A stretch of DNA of 64,000 bases from Palleronia salina. GTDB lineage: Bacteria; Pseudomonadota; Alphaproteobacteria; Rhodobacterales; Rhodobacteraceae. The notes under the pieces were generated by a model. It saw nothing but the letters and a program-made list of their open reading frames with translations, was not told the DNA's origin and did no database searches. Position 1 is the first letter of the stretch; each line of letters opens with the position of its first letter. The stretch is from assembly GCF_900141995.1 (NCBI RefSeq), contig NZ_FQZA01000005.1:62001-126000 (forward strand), in the 5' to 3' direction. Below, one piece after another: positions 44,047-51,909 of the stretch. The position numbers and the translations under genes were made by a program.

Positions 44047-46167
44047 ATGGAAGACATCTCCGGCCTGATCGCCCGTATCAAGTCCTACCACCCCAAAAGC
44101 GACGGCGACCGCATCCACCGCGCCTATGAGTTCGGCGCGGCGATGCACGAAGGGCAGTTCCGCCACTCGGGCGAGCCCTATATCTGCCATCCGCTCGCCG
44201 TGGCCGAGATCCTGGCCGAACAGCGGCTGGACGACGACACGATCGTCACCGCCCTTCTCCACGATACCGTCGAAGACACGCGCGCCTCGTTCGAGGATGT
44301 GGCGGACCGCTTCGGGCCCGAGGTCGCGGGCCTGGTCGACGGCGTGACCAAGCTGACCAAGCTGCAGCTGAACTCGAACGAAACCAAGCAGGCCGAGAAC
44401 TTCCGCAAGCTGTTCATGGCCATGAGCCGGGACATGCGGGTGATCCTGGTGAAGCTGGCCGACCGCCTGCACAACATGCGCACCATCAAGTCGATGAAGC
44501 CCGAGGGTCAGCATCGCAAGGCGCGCGAGACCATGGACATCTACGCCCCGCTGGCGGGCCGTATCGGCATGCAGTGGATGCGCGAAGAGCTCGAGGATCT
44601 CGCCTTCTCGGTGCTGAACCCCGAGGCGCGCAATTCGATCATCCGGCGGTTCATCACGCTGCAACGGGAAACCGGCGACGTGATCGACAAGATCACCAGC
44701 GACATCCGGATCGAACTGAACCGCGTGGGCATCGCCGGCGAGGTGCATGGCCGCGCCAAGCGGCCGTTCTCGATCTGGCGCAAGATGGAGGAAAAGCAGA
44801 TCGGCTTTTCCCGTCTCAGCGATATCTACGGCTTCCGCGTCATCGTCGAGACGGAAGAGGAGTGCTACCGCGTCCTGGGTGCCATTCACCAGCGCTGGCG
44901 CGCGGTTCCGGGCCGGTTCAAGGATTACATCAGCCAGCCCAAGTCGAACGGCTATCGCTCGATCCACACGACCGTGTCGGGCCGCGACGGCAAGCGGGTC
45001 GAGGTCCAGATCCGCACCCGCCAGATGCACGAGGTGGCGGAAACGGGCGTCGCCGCGCACTGGTCCTATCGCGATGGCGAGCGGGTGCTGAACCCCTTCG
45101 TCGTCGATCCCGCCGGCTGGGTGGCGTCCCTGAACGAGCAGTTCGACAGCGCCGATGACCACGACGAGTTTCTCGAGGCCGTCCGGCTCGAAATGTACCA
45201 GGACCAGGTGTTCTGCTTCACGCCGAAGGGCGAGGTGGTGAAGCTGCCGAAGGGCGCCACGCCGCTGGATTTTGCCTACGCGATCCACACCCGCATCGGC
45301 GATGCCTGCGTGGGCGCCAAGGTGGACGGGGTGCGTGTGCCGCTGTGGACGCGCCTGCGCAACGGTCAAAGCTGCGAGATCCTGACGGCCGAGGGGCAGC
45401 GGCCGCAGTCGACCTGGATGGACATCGCCGTGACCGGACGGGCGAAATCGGCCATTCGCCGGTCGTTGCGCGCCGCCGACCGCGTCAAGTTCATCCGCCT
45501 TGGCACTGAGCTCGCCCGCGTGGCCTTCGACGGCGTGCAGAAACGCATGACCAACAAGGCCCTCGCCACCGCGGCCAAGTCGTTGCACCTGCAAGACGTG
45601 GACGAGCTCCTGGCGCGTCTCGGCGCGGCCGAGCTGACGACGCGGCGGTTGATCGAAGTGCTCTACCCCGAGCTGGCGACCCAGACGGGCGACGAGATCG
45701 ACGCCGGATCGGCCATCGTCGGGCTGGACGGCGACGCGGCCTTCGAGCGTGCGAATTGCTGCCAGCCGGTCCCGGGCGAGCGCATCGTCGGCATCACCCG
45801 CCGCGGCAAGGGCGTCATCATCCACGCCATCGACTGTCCCACGCTGGTCGATTTCGAGGATCAGCCCGAGCGCTGGGTCGACCTGCACTGGCACTCGGGC
45901 AACCACCCGTCCGTGAACACCGTGACGTTCGACCTGACCATGACCAACGATGCGGGCGTGCTGGGGCGCATCTGCACCCTTGTCGGTGCGCAGAAGGCCA
46001 ATATCTCGGACATGGAATTCATCGATCGCAAGCCCGACTTCTACCGGGTCAGGATGGACGTGGATCTGCGGTCGGTCGAGCACATGCACGCGGTGCGCCT
46101 GGCGCTGGAAGCCGACCAGGACGTGGCCACAATCGCCCGGGTGCGAGACCCCGACCGCAAACCGTAA
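44047..46167 (+). CDS. RelA/SpoT-type bifunctional (p)ppGpp synthetase/hydrolase
   Basis: A 706-residue Rsh enzyme. Residues about 30-180 are the HD hydrolase (HSGEPYICHPLAVAEIL, ALLHDTVEDT), 225-345 the synthetase (SRLSDIYGFRVIV, KSNGYRSIHTTV, VEVQIRTRQMHE), 375-440 the TGS domain (VFCFTPKGEVVKLPKGATPLDFAYAIH), and 625-700 an ACT domain. HD motif is intact, so both activities are expected. It sets the stringent response. Starts 25 bases after rpoZ. Confidence 0.95.
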   Translation: MEDISGLIARIKSYHPKSDGDRIHRAYEFGAAMHEGQFRHSGEPYICHPLAVAEILAEQRLDDDTIVTALLHDTVEDTRASFEDVADRFGPEVAGLVDGVTKLTKLQLNSNETKQAENFRKLFMAMSRDMRVILVKLADRLHNMRTIKSMKPEGQHRKARETMDIYAPLAGRIGMQWMREELEDLAFSVLNPEARNSIIRRFITLQRETGDVIDKITSDIRIELNRVGIAGEVHGRAKRPFSIWRKMEEKQIGFSRLSDIYGFRVIVETEEECYRVLGAIHQRWRAVPGRFKDYISQPKSNGYRSIHTTVSGRDGKRVEVQIRTRQMHEVAETGVAAHWSYRDGERVLNPFVVDPAGWVASLNEQFDSADDHDEFLEAVRLEMYQDQVFCFTPKGEVVKLPKGATPLDFAYAIHTRIGDACVGAKVDGVRVPLWTRLRNGQSCEILTAEGQRPQSTWMDIAVTGRAKSAIRRSLRAADRVKFIRLGTELARVAFDGVQKRMTNKALATAAKSLHLQDVDELLARLGAAELTTRRLIEVLYPELATQTGDEIDAGSAIVGLDGDAAFERANCCQPVPGERIVGITRRGKGVIIHAIDCPTLVDFEDQPERWVDLHWHSGNHPSVNTVTFDLTMTNDAGVLGRICTLVGAQKANISDMEFIDRKPDFYRVRMDVDLRSVEHMHAVRLALEADQDVATIARVRDPDRKP

Positions 46168-46185
46168 CGAAAGGCTGGGCCCCGC

Positions 46186-46848
46186 GTGTTCAAACGCCGC
46201 CAACCCAGGTCGACGATGGCCGCCATCGGGCGCGCGCTGTACCCGCGCGGCGGCTGGTGGCGGGCGGCGCGTTACATGGTCTACCGGCTGCGCCGCCTGC
46301 CGGACCCGGCCTACAAGATCAGCCGCGGCATCGCCGCCGGGGTCTTCACCAGTTTCACGCCGCTGTTCGGCCTGCATTTCTTCATCGCCGCCGGGCTGGC
46401 CTGGATCATGGGCGGCAATGTCGTCGCCTCTCTGCTGGCGACCTTCGTGGGCAACCCGGTCACCTTCCCCGTGATCGCGGGCGCATCGGTCGAACTGGGC
46501 GCACGGTTGCTGGGCCAGGATCACGCGCTGCCGCTGAACGCGACCTTCGATGCGTTCAGCCGCGTCTCGGTCGAGCTGTGGTCGAACCTCAAGGGCGTCC
46601 TGACCGGTCGCCCGGTGGTCTGGACCGGGTTCGAGCATTTCTTCAGCAACGTCTTCATGCCCTACCTGGTGGGCGGCGTGCTGATCGGCACGGTGGCCGG
46701 GGTCGCGTCCTATCTCATGTCGCGCCCGGTGATCTCGGCCTACCAGAAGGCGCGGATCAAGCGGTTGAAGAAAAAGTTCGAAAAGCAGCGCCGGATCGCG
46801 CAAGAAGCGGCGGCGAAGCGCATGAAGAAGGAGGCACGCGATGGCTGA
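46186..46848 (+). CDS. DUF2062 domain membrane protein
   Basis: A 220-residue protein with a basic N-terminus and two to three membrane segments in the DUF2062 core ([32 protein letters not shown]). The C-terminal helix is very rich in Lys/Arg/Ala ([16 protein letters not shown]). Function unknown. GTG start at 46186, 18 bases after the Rsh stop; it overlaps pdxJ by eight bases. The place between RelA/SpoT and pdxJ is conserved in Rhodobacterales. Confidence 0.85.
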   Translation: MFKRRQPRSTMAAIGRALYPRGGWWRAARYMVYRLRRLPDPAYKISRGIAAGVFTSFTPLFGLHFFIAAGLAWIMGGNVVASLLATFVGNPVTFPVIAGASVELGARLLGQDHALPLNATFDAFSRVSVELWSNLKGVLTGRPVVWTGFEHFFSNVFMPYLVGGVLIGTVAGVASYLMSRPVISAYQKARIKRLKKKFEKQRRIAQEAAAKRMKKEARDG

Positions 46849-47587
46849 CAGGCTGCGACTGGGTGTGAACATCGATCACGTGGCGACGGTGCGCAACGCG
46901 CGGGGCGGCACGCTGCCCGATCCGCTGCGCGCCGCGCGCATGGCCGAGGCCGCGGGCGCCGACGGCATCACCGCCCACCTGCGCGAGGATCGGCGCCACA
47001 TCTCGGACGCCGATATCGACGGGCTGATGGCCGCGCTGACCGTGCCGCTGAATTTCGAGATGGCGGCCACGCCCGAGATGCAGGCCATCGCCCTGCGTCA
47101 TCGACCCCACGCCGTGTGCATCGTGCCCGAACGGCGCGAGGAGCGGACGACCGAGGGCGGGCTCGAGGTCGCCAAGGACGAGAACCGGCTGGCCCATTTC
47201 ATCGCGCCGCTGCGGGACGCGGGGTGCCGCGTGTCGATCTTCATCGCGGCCGACCGTCCCCAGATCGAGGCCGCGCACCGTATCGGCGCGCAGGTGGTCG
47301 AACTGCATACCGGTGCCTATTGCGACGCCCATGCCGAGGGCCGGATCGAGGACCGCGACGCCGAGATGATCCGCATCCGCGACATGGCCGCCTTCGCCGC
47401 CGAACTGGGGCTCGAGGTGCATGCGGGCCACGGGCTGACCTACGACACCGTGCCGTCCGTCGCCGCGCTGCCGCAGATGGCCGAGCTGAATATCGGTCAC
47501 TTCCTGATCGGCGAGGCGATCTTTCGCGGGCTCGAACCCGCCATCCGCGAGATGCGCGGCATCATGGACGCGGCGCGGACGGCGTAG
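46841..47587 (+). CDS. pdxJ: Pyridoxine 5'-phosphate synthase
   Basis: A 248-residue TIM barrel with [17 protein letters not shown] at the start, [22 protein letters not shown] and [13 protein letters not shown]. It condenses deoxyxylulose phosphate with a 3-amino-2-oxopropyl phosphate to make vitamin B6. In related genomes acpS and lepB usually follow; here the operon ends and a foreign-looking pseudogene lies downstream. Confidence 0.96.
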   Translation: MADRLRLGVNIDHVATVRNARGGTLPDPLRAARMAEAAGADGITAHLREDRRHISDADIDGLMAALTVPLNFEMAATPEMQAIALRHRPHAVCIVPERREERTTEGGLEVAKDENRLAHFIAPLRDAGCRVSIFIAADRPQIEAAHRIGAQVVELHTGAYCDAHAEGRIEDRDAEMIRIRDMAAFAAELGLEVHAGHGLTYDTVPSVAALPQMAELNIGHFLIGEAIFRGLEPAIREMRGIMDAARTA

Positions 47588-47743
47588 GAGCTATCGAGGC
47601 TGCTGGCCCGCAAGAGTGTGAAGGTAATGAAAGCGTTTCGGGCCCCGGGACCCTTGGTCCGCGTGTGGCTCTTATCAACGCATGCTGCATACCAAACGAT
47701 TGGCGACGAGCCGCGATACTTCGGTTCGCCGTTTGTCAGCGTG

Positions 47744-48396
47744 TTACCTTTGATTCATGACTCTTTCGAGTACGTCACGAAACCTATTCGCCTCGGCATA
47801 TACCAACGTGGCCGGCGTCTCGTAGGGATACTCCCGCAAAAACTCCCGAACTAAGGAATACCCAAGGGTGTAGCCTCGCCATGCTGGCTCGGTTCCAAAG
47901 AACCAATCTGCATGATCGTATTCCAGATCCCCCAAGCTGCCGATGCGTCACGGGCCGATTGCGCGAGCTCGTCGGCGTCGAGTGCCCTTTCCCACTTTTC
48001 CGGAGGACTGCCATAAAGCTGTTGTGCGAAGTGACCTGCCAACCCTTCGGTGACAAGAGCTTCGCCCAATGTGCGTCCATATCCGGGCCCGTGCCAACGA
48101 AGGACATGATGCAATTCGTGAACGATTGTTCGCTCGAGAGGTTCGCCCAAGTTTCGCGCGCATTGCGGATTATCAGGGTCGAACGTCAGTTGGATCATGT
48201 CGCCGGTGGGGGCGTATCCCATGAAGCCCAGGTGAGCGATTGCGCGGCCAGGCCAAGCCTGCACGACAATATCCAGATCAACCGGGTCAGTCACGGTCTC
48301 TGCCTGCGCTTGCGCCCTCTGAATAGCGTTCTCGATCGGCGTGACGAGGCCATCGAACTTCCCCGAGGCGTTGGCAATATGAATATTCCAAGTCAT
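47744..48396 (-). pseudogene. Frameshifted zinc-metallopeptidase-like gene (DUF2268 type)
   Basis: From ATG 48396 the frame encodes a DUF2268-like protease: FDPDNPQCARNLGEPLERT, the zinc motif HELHHVLRWHG, and TLGEALVTEGLAGHFAQQ. At a run of five C on the plus strand (47929-47933) the family sequence shifts to another frame (EYDHADWFFGT-PAWRGYTLGYSLVREFL) that ends at 47744. Adding one base in the run restores a single ORF of about 217 codons. Either a natural frameshift or a homopolymer sequencing error. Codon use is less GC-rich than the neighbours, suggesting recent acquisition. Confidence 0.75.
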
Positions 48397-48533
48397 GAGG
48401 CCATCACTGTACCTGACCCGCTTTCTCGTCGTCGCGACAGGAGCGGACCTTCGCACATCGATGAGGAAAGCCGCTTTGTTCACCGAGCGCACTCCAAGAC
48501 GCAGCACGGATCCAGGCGAACGACAAACTCGCC

Positions 48534-49034
48534 CTACCTCAGGTCCGGCGGCTCCAGCCCGTCCGTTTCGCCGTGCACTGCGAACTGCATGAGGTCGGCC
48601 TCGGGCGGCTCGATCGCGCGGAAGCTTTCGCGCACGCCCGCCTCGGTCAGCTCGCGCGTGACCGCCAGCAGCGTGTTGGGCGGATGGCCGGAGCACAGCT
48701 CGGCCATATCGTCGATCTGTTGCCGGGCAACGGGCCGCGCGGCGTCGATGTCGGGGGCGCCGTAGTGGCTGACGAAATGGCGCGCCAGCATGTCGGCCAG
48801 CGTGTCCATTTCGGACGGCTCGACCTTGGTCACCGCCACGAAGCTCACGCGGCCGAAGGTCTCGACGCCCAGCCAGCCATTGGTGAACGCCTGTTTCGCC
48901 TTTCCCGCCAGGTCGGCCTCGGACCAGTCCGAGAACTCGAACCCGCCGGGGATGCACCATTCGCCCGTGCGGGCGGGGGCGTGGAACACCTGTCGGTCGC
49001 TGTCGTCGAAATGGATCGCGCGGGCGAGTTGCAT
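48534..49034 (-). CDS. DUF6505-like protein of the formate dehydrogenase neighbourhood
   Basis: A 166-residue soluble protein starting MQLARAIHFDDSDRQVF with PGGFEFSDW and NGWLGVETFGRVSFVAV. I recall this type as DUF6505, found beside formate dehydrogenase genes in Rhodobacterales. No catalytic motif is evident. It is the last gene of the DUF6494-mrp-ligase-like run, 73 bases after the ligase-like gene. Possible cofactor or maturation role by context only. Confidence 0.65.
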   Translation of the reverse strand: MQLARAIHFDDSDRQVFHAPARTGEWCIPGGFEFSDWSEADLAGKAKQAFTNGWLGVETFGRVSFVAVTKVEPSEMDTLADMLARHFVSHYGAPDIDAARPVARQQIDDMAELCSGHPPNTLLAVTRELTEAGVRESFRAIEPPEADLMQFAVHGETDGLEPPDLR

Positions 49035-49107
49035 GGGGCGGGGTCCTGCTGTGACGTCGGTCGGATGGCCGGGCCAGTGATATGGGTATTTATCGGAAAG
49101 ATGAAGG

Positions 49108-49782
49108 TCAGGGCGTGCGCACCAGGCTGGTCAGCGGCACCGCCGAGGTGCCCGCGTCGGTCTTGACCAGCTTCGAGAAACGTTCGTCGACACCGAGCGC
49201 GCCGTCGCCCATGTCGCGGACGAGTCCCTCCCATTCCCGGTGCAGCGCCCGCAACTCGCCGTCCTGCCAGCGGTTCAGCCAGACCAGCGTGTGGCGCACC
49301 CAGGCTTCGAGCAGGGGAAGCGGCTCGACCTCGCCACAACCCTCGGCATAGAGCGCGGTGCGATCGGGCGCGGCGCCCGCATCGTCGCCTTTGGGCAGAA
49401 AGGCCAGGTCCAGCGTCACGATCAGCCAGTCGGGCACCACATCCGCGTCGGTGGCCGGCCCGATCAGCTTCAACGCGCCGCAGCGGCCGCCATTGACGAA
49501 GATCGTGCCGTCCCAGCCAAGCTCGACGGCGACCTCGGGCGGGGCCAGCGCGCCCAATGCGTTCTGGAGGCCCACGCCGCAGACGGGCAGGGCGAGCGCG
49601 CAGTCGGCCAGCGGCTCTTCGGGCGCGAAGACGATGGCCGCCGACAGGTCCCCGCCGGTGGGGCCGTAGACCACCGTTCCACCGTCGCAGCCCGCGCGCG
49701 CGGCCCCGATGGCCGTGTCGACCACCGGGCCTTCCGCCGCGAGGGCGGTGAAAAGCGGCGGAAGGCTGGGAGTGGGCGTCAT
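49108..49782 (-). CDS. Biotin/lipoate-ligase-fold protein with DUF4444-type C-terminus, active site altered
   Basis: A 224-residue protein recognised as a relative of biotin/lipoate ligases by VVYGPTGGDLSAAIVFAPEEPL, the GVGLQNALGALAPPEVAVEL helix and GWDGTIFVNGGRCGALKLIG, which aligns with the W-ND-----KIGG segment of BirA. The usual Lys of that segment seems to be Arg in GGRCG. The C-terminal part is a DUF4444-like domain. It may bind rather than transfer a cofactor. Its start overlaps the mrp stop by four bases. Confidence 0.65.
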   Translation of the reverse strand: MTPTPSLPPLFTALAAEGPVVDTAIGAARAGCDGGTVVYGPTGGDLSAAIVFAPEEPLADCALALPVCGVGLQNALGALAPPEVAVELGWDGTIFVNGGRCGALKLIGPATDADVVPDWLIVTLDLAFLPKGDDAGAAPDRTALYAEGCGEVEPLPLLEAWVRHTLVWLNRWQDGELRALHREWEGLVRDMGDGALGVDERFSKLVKTDAGTSAVPLTSLVRTP

Positions 49783-50846
49783 GCGCGGCCGTCGGCCACC
49801 AGCCGCCGGGCGAGATCACGGAAGACCTGCGCCTGCGGGCTGTCGGGTTGCGACACCACGATGGGTGCGCCGCCATCCGACGAGGTGCGGATGTCCAGGT
49901 GCAGCGGGATTTCCGCCAGCAGCGGCACGCCCAGCTTCTCGGCCTCGCGGGCGACGCCGCCATGGCCGAAGATATGCTCTTCGTGGCCGCAATTGCTGCA
50001 GATATGGGTGCTCATGTTCTCGATCAGCCCGTAGATCGGGGTCTTGAGCTGGTTGAACATGTCGATGCCCTTGCGCGCATCCAGCAGCGCCACGTCCTGC
50101 GGCGTCGACACGACAAGCGCCCCGTCCAGCCGTGCCTTCTGGGCCAGCGTCATCTGCACGTCGCCGGTGCCCGGCGGCAGGTCCACCAGCAGCACGTCCA
50201 GCGCGCCCCACTGCACCTGCATCAGCATCTGCTGAAGCGCGCCCATCAGCATCGGACCGCGCCAGACCACGGCCTGGCCTTCGTTGGTCATCAGGCCGAT
50301 GGACATCATGGTCACGCCGTAGTTGCGCATGGGCAGGATGGTCTTGCCGTCGGGGCTGGCGGGCCGCCCGGACACGCCCAGCATGCGCGGCTGCGACGGG
50401 CCGTAGACATCGGCGTCCAGCAGGCCCACGCGCCGCCCCTCGGCGGCCAGCGCACAGGCGAGGTTCGAGGCCACCGTGGACTTGCCTACGCCGCCCTTGC
50501 CCGACGCGATGGCGATCAGGCGGTCGACGCCCGGCACCGGCTCGGGACCCGCGGGCTGCGCCTTGCGGGACGGCTTCAGGTCCGGCGGCGTGTCGGGCTT
50601 GGAATGGGCGGTCAGCACGACCGACACGGTCTCGGCCCCGGGCAGGGCCTTGATCCGCGCCTTGGCATCGGCGCGCACGGGCTCGTAGGCCTTGGCCGCC
50701 GACGCGGCGATCTCCAGCACGAACCGCACGGTTCCGCCATCGACGGTCAGGGCGCGCACCACGCCGGCAGACACGATGTCCTGCCCGGTGGCGGGGTCCT
50801 TGATATCCTTCAGCGCCGCGAGAACGGCGTCACGCGTCAGGCTCAT
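49779..50846 (-). CDS. mrp: Mrp/ApbC-type P-loop ATPase, iron-sulfur cluster carrier
   Basis: A 355-residue protein: N-terminal MIP18-like domain (residues 1-95), a Pro-rich linker, then a deviant Walker A SGKGGVGKSTVASNLA, VDLPPGTGDVQMTLAQ, and the CxxC cluster site ICSNCGHEEHIFG. Mrp proteins carry and insert 4Fe-4S clusters. The gene is sandwiched by four-base overlaps with DUF6494 and the ligase-like gene, and the locus encodes at least a dozen 4Fe-4S clusters nearby, so cluster supply to formate dehydrogenase is a fair inference. Confidence 0.9.
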   Translation of the reverse strand: MSLTRDAVLAALKDIKDPATGQDIVSAGVVRALTVDGGTVRFVLEIAASAAKAYEPVRADAKARIKALPGAETVSVVLTAHSKPDTPPDLKPSRKAQPAGPEPVPGVDRLIAIASGKGGVGKSTVASNLACALAAEGRRVGLLDADVYGPSQPRMLGVSGRPASPDGKTILPMRNYGVTMMSIGLMTNEGQAVVWRGPMLMGALQQMLMQVQWGALDVLLVDLPPGTGDVQMTLAQKARLDGALVVSTPQDVALLDARKGIDMFNQLKTPIYGLIENMSTHICSNCGHEEHIFGHGGVAREAEKLGVPLLAEIPLHLDIRTSSDGGAPIVVSQPDSPQAQVFRDLARRLVADGRA

Positions 50847-51034
50847 GCCTGCCCCTTGATCTGGCCGGTGACCACGTGTTCGAGATCGACGCCGTCGATG
50901 GTCAGGACGACCTTGGCGTTGTAGACCTTGCCGGCGGTGTCGTGGTCGCGCATGGCCTGCTCGATGGCCTGCTGCGAGGTGACGCCCACCTGTTTCAGGA
51001 ATTTCCGCATCGACATGTTGAACTCTTCGTCCAT
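50843..51034 (-). CDS. DUF6494 family small protein
   Basis: A 63-residue protein starting MDEEFNMSMRKFLKQVGVTSQ with AKVVLTIDGVDLEHVV at the end. I recall this as DUF6494, a small protein conserved next to mrp and formate dehydrogenase genes. It has no membrane segment or metal motif. Its stop overlaps the mrp start (ATGA); it is the first gene of a four-gene leftward operon. Confidence 0.7.
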   Translation of the reverse strand: MDEEFNMSMRKFLKQVGVTSQQAIEQAMRDHDTAGKVYNAKVVLTIDGVDLEHVVTGQIKGQA

Positions 51035-51127
51035 CGCTTCCGCCCTCCCGTGGCGCTGTCGGATTGATCGTTGACCGAGGTAGGCTGCGGCCCCTAGCGT
51101 TGCAAGCGCAACCTGAACGGGGGCCCG

Positions 51128-51841
51128 ATGCGTGCCATCCTCGCCATCGTCGCGACGATCTGCCTGGCCGCGCCCGCGGCGGCCGAATTGCGCGTCGCGG
51201 TGCCAGACGCGCTGGCGCAAAGCGGTGTGCTGGACCACCTTTTGCCGCGCTTTTCGCTGAAGACCGGCGTCCGGACCGAGCAGGTGCGCGAGGGCGCCGC
51301 GGCCGAGGGGCGGTTCGGTCTCGAGGGCACGCCGGTTCTGCGGGGCGGTGGACAGGTCTGGCACCTGGATGGCGAGGACGAGGATCTCGACAGGCTGCTG
51401 GACTGGTTCCGTTCCGATGTGGGCCGTCGCACCATCGCCAGCTTCGAGGGCGCCGATTTCGCCGCACCCGAACGGGCGAGAACGGTGGCCGCGGCACCGC
51501 AGGTCACCGGCGACGCGGCGGCGGGCGCGGACCTGTCGTTGAAGCTTTGCGGACGCTGCCACGTGGTGGGGCCGGTCAACAGGATGAAAGGGCTGGGCTC
51601 GACCCCGTCGTTCCGCGTGCTCCGGGGATTGCCCGGCTGGCAGGGGCGGTTCGCGTTGTTCTTCGTGCTCGCGCCCCACGCGGCCTTCACGCAGGTCACC
51701 GACGTGACCCCGCCGTTCGACCCGGCCTATCCGCCGCCCATCGTCCCGATCGAGCTGAGCCTCGAAGACCTCGAGGCGATCACTGCCTTCGTGGCCGAGA
51801 TGTCACCCGCCGACCTGGGCGCGCCCATCCAGGCGCGCTGA
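51128..51841 (+). CDS. Secreted hybrid of a truncated binding-protein-like domain and cytochrome c
   Basis: A 237-residue exported protein with a signal peptide ending at AAAE (about residue 20). Residues 21-110 look like a shortened periplasmic binding fold (LRVAVPDALAQSGVLDHLLPRFSLKTG, DLDRLLDWFRSDVGRRTIASF), similar to the ends of ModA/TupA-type oxyanion-binding proteins. Residues 125-237 are a cytochrome c with CGRCH at 141-145; the distal ligand may be Met in VAEMSP. The reading suggests a heme protein linked to electron transfer from formate oxidation. Convergent with the 4Fe-4S protein gene. Confidence 0.7.
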   Translation: MRAILAIVATICLAAPAAAELRVAVPDALAQSGVLDHLLPRFSLKTGVRTEQVREGAAAEGRFGLEGTPVLRGGGQVWHLDGEDEDLDRLLDWFRSDVGRRTIASFEGADFAAPERARTVAAAPQVTGDAAAGADLSLKLCGRCHVVGPVNRMKGLGSTPSFRVLRGLPGWQGRFALFFVLAPHAAFTQVTDVTPPFDPAYPPPIVPIELSLEDLEAITAFVAEMSPADLGAPIQAR

Positions 51842-51909
51842 TGCGCGGCGCGCCGCGGGCGACGGGCAAGCCCATGCCTCACCCTCACGAATTCGCGGCC
51901 CTCGCCGGA

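Noticed and set aside
43345-46872. Open frame of 1175 codons on the minus strand across folK-RelA/SpoT
   Set aside because: It is antisense to rpoZ and the Rsh gene, is very rich in Arg, His, Ala and Gly as expected of a GC-rich shadow, and shows no family motif.
48397-48960. Upstream extension of the metallopeptidase frame to 369 codons
   Set aside because: The added sequence is Arg/Gly-rich, overlaps the DUF6505-like gene in another frame and has no family match; ATG 48396 is the natural start.
51844-51857. CGCGGCGCGCCGCG palindrome as terminator between the cytochrome hybrid and the 4Fe-4S gene
   Set aside because: It has no loop and is expected by chance in GC-rich sequence; no T-run follows.
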